DNA from: Bacillota bacterium | Lineage (GTDB): Bacteria; Bacillota_A; Clostridia; Peptostreptococcales; Anaerovoracaceae | Assembly: GCA_017547345.1 (NCBI GenBank) | Contig: JAFYPY010000091.1 | Coordinates: 1-8,237, forward strand | Length of the DNA: 8,237 bases | Direction: 5' to 3' | Shown here: piece by piece, positions 1 through 7,239 of the stretch | Layout of the letters: every line of letters starts with the position of its first letter | Position numbering within the stretch: position 1 is the first letter of the stretch | Position numbers and translations under genes: made by a program | Notes under the pieces: generated by a model | The model's database searches: none | What the model was told of the DNA's origin: nothing | What the model saw: only the letters and a program-made list of their open reading frames with translations

Positions 1-144
1 CCTCAAGCAGATGATACGCCAAAGGTGATTCCAGAAGATGTAAAACTAAAGGCTAGTGCAGCTGCAAAACAAATAAAAGAAAAAATGGATTCCACAAAGA
101 AATTGCTGAATACAGAAGACGATACTTCTGAAGAAAACAAATAA
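1..144 (+). CDS. 3' end of an unidentified protein gene (partial, cut by left edge)
   Basis: An open frame runs from base 1 to a TAA at 142-144 and gives the last 47 residues of a protein whose start lies outside the window. The middle part is rich in Ala, Lys and Glu (ASAAAKQIKEKM and after), which suggests an amphipathic or coiled helix. The end is acidic and polar (NTEDDTSEENK) and looks like a disordered tail. No catalytic motif or membrane segment is visible. The gene converges on rpe, and a strong hairpin terminator starts about nine bases after its stop, which supports it being a real gene end rather than chance coding. I do not recognise the family. It does not look like L28 (rpmB) or SpoVM, which lie near rpe in some Firmicutes. 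Confidence 0.6.
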   Translation, partial: PQADDTPKVIPEDVKLKASAAAKQIKEKMDSTKKLLNTEDDTSEENK

Positions 145-152
145 TACAAAAT

Positions 153-184
153 AAAACTCCGTATCCAAATGATACGGAGTTTTT
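153..184. terminator. Bidirectional intrinsic terminator between convergent genes
   Basis: A perfect 10-bp inverted repeat, ACTCCGTATC (156-165) and GATACGGAGT (171-180), encloses a five-base loop (CAAAT). Flanking A-T pairs (AAA 153-155 with TTT 181-183) extend the stem to 13 bp. On the plus strand the stem runs into T180-T184, and on the minus strand it runs into TTTTATTTTG. The same hairpin can therefore end both the plus-strand gene at the left edge and the minus-strand operon that ends with rpe. This is inferred from structure and position, both of which are typical of rho-independent terminators in Firmicutes. Confidence 0.9.
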
Positions 185-193
185 AATATAAGT

Positions 194-841
194 TTATAAA
201 CTTTTGAAAGCTTTAGTTCTTTCTATGATGTCTGATGCCCCAAATACTGCAGACCCAGCAACCAAGATATCAGTTCCTGCATCTATAATTTCTTTAGCAT
301 TATCAAGATTTACGCCTCCATCGACTTCTATAAGAAAACTCAAATTCTTCTCTTTTCTCCACTGATCTAGACGCTTAATCTTTTCAAGGGCCCTTGGAAT
401 AAATTTTTGCCCGCCAAATCCGGGATTTACAGACATAATTAATACTAAATCTATATCTTCTAAAATATCTTCCAACAAGCCTATTGGAGTTGCTGGATTA
501 ATAGAAACACCTGCTTTAATACCAAGACTCTTTATATGCTGAATAGTTCTATGTAAGTGAATACAAGCTTCTTGGTGTACGGTAATATACTCTGTATTTT
601 CAGTAACAAAATCTTCAAGATATTTATCGGGATCTTCGATCATTAAATGAACATCGTACTTTAATTCGGTTTTACCATCTAAAGACTTCATAACCGCTGA
701 TCCAAAGCTGATATTTGGCACGAAATGTCCGTCCATAACATCCACATGAATCAAATCTGCGCCACCTTTCTCTATAAGTGAGACGTGCTCTCCAAGTCTA
801 GAAAAATCTGCCGATAAAATTGAAGGTGCTAACTTTGCCAT
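194..841 (-). CDS. rpe: Ribulose-phosphate 3-epimerase
   Basis: This enzyme interconverts D-ribulose 5-phosphate and D-xylulose 5-phosphate in the pentose phosphate pathway, in the cytosol. The 215-residue product has the full length of the family and a (beta/alpha)8 barrel pattern. Visible signatures are the N-terminal LAPSILSADF (4-13), the metal ligands H32 and D34 in HVDVMDG, H65 in DVHLM, the phosphate-gripping loop MSVNPGFGGQ (136-145), D174 in EVDGG, and GSAVF (196-200). D34 and D174 fit the known catalytic acid/base pair. A GAAAGGAAAAGG-type ribosome binding site precedes the ATG. It is the last gene of the minus-strand operon, 22 bases after rsgA, with the terminator directly downstream. 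In many Firmicutes thiN (thiamine pyrophosphokinase) follows rpe, but it does not here. Confidence 0.97.
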   Translation of the reverse strand: MAKLAPSILSADFSRLGEHVSLIEKGGADLIHVDVMDGHFVPNISFGSAVMKSLDGKTELKYDVHLMIEDPDKYLEDFVTENTEYITVHQEACIHLHRTIQHIKSLGIKAGVSINPATPIGLLEDILEDIDLVLIMSVNPGFGGQKFIPRALEKIKRLDQWRKEKNLSFLIEVDGGVNLDNAKEIIDAGTDILVAGSAVFGASDIIERTKAFKSL

Positions 842-863
842 TTGCCTTTTCCTTTCAATAACA

Positions 864-1736
864 TTAGTATCTGCTTTTATTCTTTAATTCTTCCATATTT
901 GACAAATACGCTTTGTATCTTAAAATATGGATATCTCCCGCCTTTACGGCTTTTCTAACTGCGCATTCTGGCTCTTTTAGGTGATTGCAATTATCATATT
1001 TGCATTGTCCTTTTAGCCTTTCAAATTCAGGATAATATTCTTTTAATTGTCCAACCTCTATATCCGGCAATTCAAAAGATGTAAATCCCGGTGTATCGAA
1101 TATCATGCCACCCTGCTCAATTTCAAAAATTTCAACATGTCTTGTGGTATGTTTGCCCCTTGAGGTTTTCTTGCTAACCTCGCCTATTTCCATATTAGCT
1201 GAAGGATGTAGTTGATTAAGAATTGATGATTTCCCCACGCCTGAAGGACCTGCAAGAGCAACTTTTTTATCCTTAATTAAAGGTAAAAGTTCATCAAGAC
1301 CTTCTTCGGTTATAGTACTTATGCCTATAACCTTGTATGAGTCTTTATAGATATTCTTAATTTTTTGTAATTCTTCTTCTGAAACCAAATCGCTTTTGTT
1401 TATGCAAATTATTGGTTCAATTCCATTTATTTCTGCATTCACAAGGAACTTATCAATAATAGGAAAGTTTGGTGAAGGTGAAGTTGCCGCAAAAACAACT
1501 GCAAACACATCAACATTAGCTATTGGTGGTCTAATAAATACGTTTTTTCTATCGTATATTTTTTCAATTACACCTTTTAAAGCTTTTTTATCGATTATAT
1601 CTATTTCGACCTGGTCACCTACACATAAAGTTATTCCGTCTTTCTTAAATATGCCACGGCCTTTAGCTTCTATAAGTCCTTCTTCGGTTTGAACATAATA
1701 GAAGCCGCCTATGCCTTTTACAATCAAACCTTTCAT
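864..1736 (-). CDS. rsgA: Small-subunit ribosome assembly GTPase RsgA (YjeQ/YloQ)
   Basis: RsgA is a circularly permuted GTPase that binds the immature 30S subunit and uses GTP hydrolysis in late maturation around the decoding centre. The 290 residues fit the family. An N-terminal OB-fold (about 1-70) is followed by the permuted G motifs in the diagnostic order: G4 NKSD (113-116), G1 GPSGVGKSS (163-171), a Thr-rich G2/switch I region KTSRGKHTTRH (190-200), and G3 DTPG (214-217). The C-terminal zinc finger shows C245, C250, H252 and C258 in the typical CNHLKEPECAV context. The start lies 8 bases after the prkC stop, and its AGG ribosome binding site overlaps that stop codon (TAGG), so translation is probably coupled to prkC. 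In Bacillus-type bacteria RsgA is a reported PrkC substrate, which fits the adjacency. Confidence 0.97.
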   Translation of the reverse strand: MKGLIVKGIGGFYYVQTEEGLIEAKGRGIFKKDGITLCVGDQVEIDIIDKKALKGVIEKIYDRKNVFIRPPIANVDVFAVVFAATSPSPNFPIIDKFLVNAEINGIEPIICINKSDLVSEEELQKIKNIYKDSYKVIGISTITEEGLDELLPLIKDKKVALAGPSGVGKSSILNQLHPSANMEIGEVSKKTSRGKHTTRHVEIFEIEQGGMIFDTPGFTSFELPDIEVGQLKEYYPEFERLKGQCKYDNCNHLKEPECAVRKAVKAGDIHILRYKAYLSNMEELKNKSRY

Positions 1737-1744
1737 ACTACTAC

Positions 1745-3559
1745 CTATTCTTCTACAGTATTCTCTTCTGTATTTTCACCTTCCTGCGACTCTGCATCCG
1801 TAGTTTCTTCGTTAGAATGGTCTCCATTAGTACTTTCCTCCTGGTTTCCATCTCCTACATTAGGCTCTTCATTAATTACAGGTTCATCTTCAGGAACTAC
1901 TGTAACAGGAGGACCTTTGCTAATTACGATATTTATTGTGCTGCCTTCTTCAAGTTCACTATCAGCAATATACTGCTGGCTTGTTACAACGTTTTTATGA
2001 TAATCTGTGCTTTCTTCGTATAGAATATCCCCAAGCTTAAAGCCTGCATTCTGAATTTCAGTCTTCGCCTTGTCAACATCAAGACCTACAAGCATCGGAA
2101 CAGTCTTCATTTCTTTGCCCTTACCATCGCTGATTTCGACATCAATTACAGTTCCTTTGTCAGCAGTATCGCCAGCTTTTATTGACTGTGTAAGAATAGT
2201 ATTTTCTGGTTTTGTACTAGTAATTTTTACCACTACCCCAAGTTCGAACCCATACTGTTCTAATTCCTTCTTGGCCTTTTTGTAATCCTTACCAACTATG
2301 TTTGGAACAACCCCGTCCTTTTTCCCAAGGCTGATATTTACTGTTACAACTTTACCATCTGTTACTTTGCTTCCCATTGTTGGAGATTGTGAAGTGATTT
2401 TACCTTCCTCCTGATCAGGGCTATAAACCTTTTCTCCTTCTTCAATGGCCAATCCTAGTTCCTCTGCCTTTTGTATAGCAGCTTGCAATGTCATTCCTTT
2501 GAAGTCAGGCACTTCAATTTCATTCTTATCAGGTCCGAACCATCCCATCAATGCGCCAAGACCTAAAACACCAGCTACTAATACAATGATCGAAGAAACA
2601 ATAATAAATAGTTTGGCTTTGTTTACAGGTTTCTTTCTTTCTACTTCCTCATGATTTCTAGCAACATCAATCTCTTCTATTTTTTTAGATGACTTTTTTT
2701 CTACTTCTTCGGCAAAAATGGAGCTTCCCATCACCTTAGTGATAAAATCAATGTTTTCTAGATCAGAAATCATCTCTTCTGCTGATTTATATCTATTTGT
2801 CTGATATTTATCAGTTGCTTTTTCTATAATCTTCTCTAACTGTGGTGGTATCCCCTTAACCGATTCATTTACTGAAGGGATTGGGTTGTTTATATGCATA
2901 AGTGCAATGCTAATTGGATTGTCACCATCAAATGGAACTTTTCCCGTAAGCATTTCGTGTAAAACAATTCCTAAAGAGTAAATGTCAGATCTCTCGTCCA
3001 CATATAGCCCCCTTGCTTGTTCAGGTGAGAAATAATGAACAGAGCCCATTATCTTTTCGCTTCCTTCTGCAAGGCTTTCTTTGCTTACTGCTCTAGCAAT
3101 ACCGAAGTCTGCAAGCTTTGCAACACCTGAATCTGTTATTAGGATGTTATGTGGTTTAACATCTCTATGTATTATCTGATTCTTGTGTGCAACACTTAAT
3201 GCCGATGCTACCTGTTTAGCTATACTAATAGCTTCTGTATATTCTAGTCTGCCCTTTTCTTCTATAACCTGACTAAGGCTCTTTCCGTCGATTAGTTCCA
3301 TTACAATGAAATGTATATTGCCTTCTCGACCTACATCATAGACATTAACTATATTTGAGTGTGAAAGGCCTGCAGCTGCCTGTGACTCCTTACGGAAGTT
3401 TTCAATGAACTGCTCATCCTTTATAAATTCAGGTCTTAGTATTTTAATTGCGACATATCGGTTAAGTAAGATATCCTTAGCTTTGTAAACTACGGACATT
3501 CCACCTTCACCAATTTTTTCAACTATTTCATATCTTCCTAACAATAGCTTACTGCTCAT
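1745..3559 (-). CDS. prkC: PASTA-domain Ser/Thr protein kinase PrkC (Stk/PknB family)
   Basis: This is a membrane-bound eukaryotic-type kinase that, in the family, senses muropeptides or lipid II outside the cell and phosphorylates cytosolic targets. The 604 residues show a kinase domain (about 10-270) with the glycine loop GEGGMSVVYKA (17-27), VAIK lysine K39, HRDVKPHN (131-138, catalytic D133), DFG (151-153) and SPE (178-180). A charged juxtamembrane stretch (about 280-315) leads to one membrane helix (about 316-340). Three extracellular PASTA repeats follow (about 346-411, 414-478 and 483-548), each with a VP-x(2)-(V/K)G start. The last 56 residues form a strongly acidic tail with no Lys or Arg. 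The activation loop between DFG and SPE contains serines but no threonine, which is unusual. The start overlaps the prpC stop by 11 bases and has a strong GGAGG site inside prpC. Confidence 0.97.
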   Translation of the reverse strand: MSSKLLLGRYEIVEKIGEGGMSVVYKAKDILLNRYVAIKILRPEFIKDEQFIENFRKESQAAAGLSHSNIVNVYDVGREGNIHFIVMELIDGKSLSQVIEEKGRLEYTEAISIAKQVASALSVAHKNQIIHRDVKPHNILITDSGVAKLADFGIARAVSKESLAEGSEKIMGSVHYFSPEQARGLYVDERSDIYSLGIVLHEMLTGKVPFDGDNPISIALMHINNPIPSVNESVKGIPPQLEKIIEKATDKYQTNRYKSAEEMISDLENIDFITKVMGSSIFAEEVEKKSSKKIEEIDVARNHEEVERKKPVNKAKLFIIVSSIIVLVAGVLGLGALMGWFGPDKNEIEVPDFKGMTLQAAIQKAEELGLAIEEGEKVYSPDQEEGKITSQSPTMGSKVTDGKVVTVNISLGKKDGVVPNIVGKDYKKAKKELEQYGFELGVVVKITSTKPENTILTQSIKAGDTADKGTVIDVEISDGKGKEMKTVPMLVGLDVDKAKTEIQNAGFKLGDILYEESTDYHKNVVTSQQYIADSELEEGSTINIVISKGPPVTVVPEDEPVINEEPNVGDGNQEESTNGDHSNEETTDAESQEGENTEENTVEE

Positions 3560-4298
3560 TTATATCTTCCTCCGTTACCTTTAGGCTGATTACTGTGATG
3601 TTATCATTTCCACCATTGTTGTTTGCCAAGTCAATCAGTTCATCACAAACTTCAGACATAGACAAATCTTTGTTTAATACATTGATGATATCTTCTTCGC
3701 AAACCTCATCATATAATCCATCTGTACATAAAACAAAAATATCATCCTTCATTATTTCCACCTGGAAGAAATCAGGCTCAATAGTTTTGTCTGCACCGAC
3801 TGCTTTAGTTATAATATTTTTCTTTTCATGTGTTTTTGCTTCTTCTACAGAGATAATTCCTGCTTTGACTAAAGTGTTTACATATGTGTGGTCTTCAGTA
3901 ACCTGAACTAAAGCTCCGTCCCTATACAAATAAACCCTACTATCTCCCACATTAGCAATATAAGCAAGCCCTGATTTAGAATACAGCGCTGATAATGTAG
4001 TCGCCATCCCTTTATTTTCAGTGTACCTTATTGCCATTTCGTAAATCTTAGTATTTACTTTGTCTATACAATCTTGAAAATAATTAACTACAGCATATTT
4101 ATTAGTCACATTCTCTATAGGATTATTTGTTATGTAATTCGCAAATTCACTAACAGTCGTCCTGCTGGCTATTTCACCTGCATTACCTCCACCAACGCCA
4201 TCAGCCACTAGGAAAATGTTTTCCATAGGCAATACAAAACATGCGTCCTCATTATTGCTTCGCTTTTGTCCTGTGTCGGATTTAAAGCCAACTTTCAT
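3549..4298 (-). CDS. prpC: PP2C-family Ser/Thr phosphatase PrpC (Stp)
   Basis: This metal-dependent phosphatase removes phosphate from PrkC and its substrates, and is the cytosolic counterpart of the kinase encoded next to it. The 249 residues match bacterial PrpC/Stp. All PP2C motifs are visible: RSNNED (13-18), DGVGGGNAGE (33-42, metal-binding D33), GMATT (97-101), NVGDSR (116-121), TEDHT (134-138), CTDGL (191-195, D193) and GGNDNIT (229-235, D232). There is no membrane segment. The start lies 9 bases after the rsmB stop, and its AAGGAG site overlaps that stop (TAAGGAG). The 3' end overlaps prkC by 11 bases, so the opposed enzymes are likely made in coupled amounts. The symbol stp is equally used for this family. 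Confidence 0.97.
   Translation of the reverse strand: MKVGFKSDTGQKRSNNEDACFVLPMENIFLVADGVGGGNAGEIASRTTVSEFANYITNNPIENVTNKYAVVNYFQDCIDKVNTKIYEMAIRYTENKGMATTLSALYSKSGLAYIANVGDSRVYLYRDGALVQVTEDHTYVNTLVKAGIISVEEAKTHEKKNIITKAVGADKTIEPDFFQVEIMKDDIFVLCTDGLYDEVCEEDIINVLNKDLSMSEVCDELIDLANNNGGNDNITVISLKVTEEDINEQ
3565..3573 (-). promoter_or_regulatory. Strong ribosome binding site for prkC inside the prpC coding end
   Basis: On the minus strand the bases read GGAGGAAGA, with GGAGG lying 9 bases before the ATG at 3559. The site sits within the last codons of prpC, whose stop lies downstream of the prkC start. It supports the chosen prkC start and suggests that ribosomes finishing prpC can re-initiate on prkC. 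Confidence 0.8.
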
Positions 4299-4303
4299 AT
4301 ATT

Positions 4304-4309
4304 CTCCTT
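4304..4309 (-). promoter_or_regulatory. prpC ribosome binding site overlapping the rsmB stop codon
   Basis: The minus strand reads TAAGGAG, in which the rsmB stop TAA (4310-4308) shares bases with the AAGGAG ribosome binding site. Five bases separate it from the prpC ATG (4298). The overlap fixes the prpC start and fits termination-reinitiation coupling. Confidence 0.75.
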
Positions 4310-5585
4310 AATTCTCTTTTATCATTTTACATACATAAAACCCATCAATCTCTTGAGTAGGTAAAAACTGTTTTTCATAAACGATTTTGAACTTTTCATT
4401 TGTTTTGATGAAATCTCTAATCTGTTTTTCGTTTTCATCAGAATTTATTGTGCAAGTACTGTACACAAGAGTTCCACCCTTTTTCACATATCTTGCCGCA
4501 TTATTTAATATCTTTTTCTGGATTTTTACAAGTTCAGAAAAATCTGTAATTTCTTTGTATTTAATTTCAGGCTTACGTCTTATAACACCAAACCCTGAGC
4601 ATGGTACATCTGCAAGAACCCTATCTGCTTTTTCATTCCATTCATCCTTTTGTATAGTACCATCTGAAAGTGTGGGTTCTATGATATTTATATCTAATCT
4701 CTCAGCCAACACCTTTATAAGCTCTAGCTTGTGCTCATAAATGTCGCAAGAAATAACAGTCCCTTCATCTCTCATCATCTCTGCAATGGCTGATGTCTTG
4801 CCTCCAGGAGCTGCACATACATCTATAACAGTTTCCCCAGGTTCTGCACCAAGTTCGTCAGCAGCAACTGTAGAGGCTTCATCTTGAATTGAAAAATAAC
4901 CTTCTGCGTATCTTTCATCTTCAAGTAGGCCACTGCCCTTAACATGAAGTGTTCTTTTAGAAAACGTACCTTCAGTAACTTCATAGCCTTTTTCTTCAAG
5001 ATATGTTTTTAGTTCTTCTCTTGAAGTCTTATTTACATTAACTCTTATAGAAAGTTTAGGTCTTGCATTAGATGCTTCTAAAAGTTTCTTGCATTGTTCC
5101 ATGCCATACTGCTTCTCCCACTTTTCAATTAACCATAGCGGGAAAGAGTGTTTGATGGATAAATAGTGTCTTAAGTCTTTAGATTCATCTGGAAGCTTAA
5201 TCTCACTACCCTTTTTCATGTAGCCTCTTAAAACACCGTTTATGAAACCTTCTCGGCCTCTAACTAGTTTCTTGGCTAAAGTTACCGTTTCGTTTACAGC
5301 TGCATAATCAGGAACGCTATCCATAAAAATCAGCTGGTATAACCCTAGTCTTAGAAGCGTCGCCTCTTTTTTCTTTACCTTTTTTATTCCTGATGGAATA
5401 AGTTTGTCTAAATAATAGTCTAATAATATTTTGTTTTCCAAAACTCCATAAACCAATTCTCTAATAAACGCAGGATTATCCGGTCTATTTTTTTCTAGAA
5501 AACGATTTATTGTTAAATTAGAATAGGCTCCTTCTTTTTCTATTTCAAAAAGAATTTCATATGCCGTTTTTCTGGATAAATCCAT
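4308..5585 (-). CDS. rsmB: 16S rRNA (cytosine-967-C5)-methyltransferase RsmB
   Basis: RsmB uses S-adenosylmethionine to methylate carbon 5 of C967 in 16S rRNA (E. coli numbering), acting on the free rRNA or early small subunit. The 425 residues fit the family. An N-terminal NusB-like RNA-binding domain (about 1-125) is followed by a Rossmann-type methyltransferase. It shows the QDEAS motif (234-238), the SAM-binding motif DVCAAPGGK (255-263), motif IV DVPCSGFGVIRRKPE (326-340, C329) and motif VI STC (376-378, C378). C378 corresponds to the catalytic nucleophile and C329 to the cysteine needed for product release. The start shares one base with the upstream peptidase stop (TAATG), and an AGAGGA ribosome binding site lies within that gene's last codons. 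The older name is sun. Confidence 0.96.
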   Translation of the reverse strand: MDLSRKTAYEILFEIEKEGAYSNLTINRFLEKNRPDNPAFIRELVYGVLENKILLDYYLDKLIPSGIKKVKKKEATLLRLGLYQLIFMDSVPDYAAVNETVTLAKKLVRGREGFINGVLRGYMKKGSEIKLPDESKDLRHYLSIKHSFPLWLIEKWEKQYGMEQCKKLLEASNARPKLSIRVNVNKTSREELKTYLEEKGYEVTEGTFSKRTLHVKGSGLLEDERYAEGYFSIQDEASTVAADELGAEPGETVIDVCAAPGGKTSAIAEMMRDEGTVISCDIYEHKLELIKVLAERLDINIIEPTLSDGTIQKDEWNEKADRVLADVPCSGFGVIRRKPEIKYKEITDFSELVKIQKKILNNAARYVKKGGTLVYSTCTINSDENEKQIRDFIKTNEKFKIVYEKQFLPTQEIDGFYVCKMIKEN

Positions 5586-6280
5586 TAATCTCTATTTCCT
5601 CTCATCGCTAAAATTCTTAATAAGTTAACGATTGCAACCGCAAGAGATGCAACATAAGTCATCGCAGCTGCTCTTAATACTTTTCTTGCGCCATATTCCT
5701 CGTCTTCATAAATAACGCCAACCATTTCCATCTGGTCTAAGGCTCTATTTGAAGCATTAAATTCAACCGGTAATGTGACTGCATGGAAAACTATAACAGC
5801 TAAGAAGAAAAGAACTCCTAAGTTAAACAACATGTCTCCCATGTAACTTCCACCAGCAGCCATACCAATACCGATAATAATTAATATCCAGCTGAATCTT
5901 GAAGCAATGTTAACGATTGGAACGATATTGTTTCTAAAAGTAAGTGGCCCATAGTTTTGTGCATGCTGAATTGCATGTCCTGCTTCGTGGCACGCAACGC
6001 TAATAGCTGCAACAGAAGTCACTCCGTATACTGTCTGTGATAATCTAAGCACTCTTTTTCTAGGATCATAATGGTCTGTTAGTGATCCTCTTATCTGTTC
6101 AATCTGAACATCTCCTAATCCATTTGCATCAAGAACAGCACGTGCTGCCTGTGCACCTGTAACACCCCTTTGATTTCTAACATTAGAATATCTTCTAAAG
6201 TTTGAATTTACTGTGCTCTGCGCATACATTGTAAACGCTACTGCAATTAAAAATAGTATAGTAGTAAATGAATATGACAT
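5585..6280 (-). CDS. YugP-type integral membrane neutral zinc metallopeptidase
   Basis: This is a predicted membrane-embedded zinc protease of the Peptidase_Zn_2 (YugP) family, whose substrate is not established. The 231 residues fit the family length. The zincin motif HEAGH is at 98-102 (H98, E99, H102), and E173 in PVEFNASNRA is the probable third zinc ligand. Hydrophobic segments at about 5-20, 129-146, 150-170 and 203-222 suggest about four membrane helices, with the active site near the membrane face. An AGAGGGGGAT ribosome binding site precedes the ATG, 15 bases after the fmt stop. The gene sits between fmt and rsmB, a placement I recall as frequent in Clostridia, and its stop overlaps the rsmB start by one base. 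HtpX was considered, but the residues around the motif fit YugP better. The proteolytic function is inferred from motif only. Confidence 0.9.
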   Translation of the reverse strand: MSYSFTTILFLIAVAFTMYAQSTVNSNFRRYSNVRNQRGVTGAQAARAVLDANGLGDVQIEQIRGSLTDHYDPRKRVLRLSQTVYGVTSVAAISVACHEAGHAIQHAQNYGPLTFRNNIVPIVNIASRFSWILIIIGIGMAAGGSYMGDMLFNLGVLFFLAVIVFHAVTLPVEFNASNRALDQMEMVGVIYEDEEYGARKVLRAAAMTYVASLAVAIVNLLRILAMRGNRD

Positions 6281-6295
6281 TTTATCCCCCTCTTT

Positions 6296-7225
6296 CTATT
6301 CGAATTTACTTCCCACATCTATTGAGTGGCCTCTTAAGTAGTCACCTACCGCCATTCTTTTTTTGCCTGGAGCCTGAATTTCAGTAACAACTAAAACCTT
6401 GCCTCCGCACGCAATTTTAATACCCTTATTGTCTGCCAATAGAACATTTCCAGGTTCTTTATTTGTTTCTTCCTCTGTTGGAATTGCTTTCCAGAACTTA
6501 ATTACTTCTTCTCCTAAATTACAAAATGCTCCTGGCCAAGGATCAAACCCTCTAATTAGTCGTTCAATTTCTACTGGAGTCTTTGTAAAATCAATCTTTC
6601 CATCTTTTTTGGAAATTAGTCCTGCATATGTAGCAAGTGTATCGTCCTGAGGAACTGCAACCACCTTGCCTTCTTCGATTAGCTTTAATGTGTCTACTAA
6701 AAGATCTCCACCCATTTTAGCAAGCTCATCGTGAAGCTGACTTCCGTTAAGCTGTCCGATTTCAATTTCAGATTTTGTAAGCATATCTCCAGTATCAAGG
6801 CCTTTTGCCATCTGCATGATTGTTACCCCTGTTTTTTCTTCACCTAAAACAATCGCCTGCTGGATTGGTGATGCACCTCTTAATCTTGGAAGAAGTGACG
6901 CATGTACATTGATACAGCCATATTTAGGAAGATTCAAAATTTCTTCCGGTAAAATCTGACCATAGGCAGCAACAATGATAATGTCTGGATTAATTCTATT
7001 TAATGCATCCATGATTTCTTCGTTTCCACGAATCTTTTCTGGCTGCAACACTTCTGTATTGTGTTCGAGAGCTACCTCCTTAACTGGAGTAAACTGTACT
7101 TTTTTGCCCCTGTTCTTTGCTCTGTCTGGCTGTGTAATTACAAGCTCTACGCTGTGCTCACTTGCATACAATGCCTTTAATGACTCAGCTGCAAATTCAG
7201 GAGTTCCCATAAAAACTGTTTTCAT
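6296..7225 (-). CDS. fmt: Methionyl-tRNA formyltransferase
   Basis: Fmt transfers a formyl group from 10-formyltetrahydrofolate to the Met on initiator tRNA, as needed for normal bacterial initiation. The 309 residues match the family. The N-terminal Rossmann domain starts with FMGTPEFAAESL (5-16) and carries the folate and catalytic signature: N106, H108 in NVHASLLPRLRGASPI (106-121), and D144 in GLDTGDM (142-148). The linker motif FDPWPGA (227-233) leads into the C-terminal OB-fold tRNA-binding domain. Ribosome binding site AAGGGGAT lies shortly before the ATG, 14 bases after the def stop. Neighbouring def encodes the enzyme that later removes this formyl group, which is the classical def-fmt pairing. 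Confidence 0.98.
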   Translation of the reverse strand: MKTVFMGTPEFAAESLKALYASEHSVELVITQPDRAKNRGKKVQFTPVKEVALEHNTEVLQPEKIRGNEEIMDALNRINPDIIIVAAYGQILPEEILNLPKYGCINVHASLLPRLRGASPIQQAIVLGEEKTGVTIMQMAKGLDTGDMLTKSEIEIGQLNGSQLHDELAKMGGDLLVDTLKLIEEGKVVAVPQDDTLATYAGLISKKDGKIDFTKTPVEIERLIRGFDPWPGAFCNLGEEVIKFWKAIPTEEETNKEPGNVLLADNKGIKIACGGKVLVVTEIQAPGKKRMAVGDYLRGHSIDVGSKFE

Positions 7226-7239
7226 TAAAATCCCCTTAA

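Noticed and set aside
842..863. Possible promoter or small RNA in the rsgA-rpe gap
   Set aside because: The 22-base gap holds only the rpe ribosome binding site. There is no room for a promoter or RNA gene, and no hairpin is visible.
1396..1692. Plus-strand open frame of 98 codons
   Set aside because: It lies antisense to rsgA codons for intact GTPase motifs, has no convincing ribosome binding site, and its composition is that of a reverse-strand shadow.
1689..2000. Plus-strand Ser-rich open frame of 103 codons
   Set aside because: The Ser/Thr/Val richness is explained by reading the complement of Glu/Asp/Asn codons of the PrkC tail. No independent support.
4387..4740. Plus-strand open frame of 117 codons with hydrophobic stretches
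   Set aside because: It is the complement of conserved RsmB catalytic sequence. The hydrophobic look comes from antisense Lys/Glu/Asp codons.
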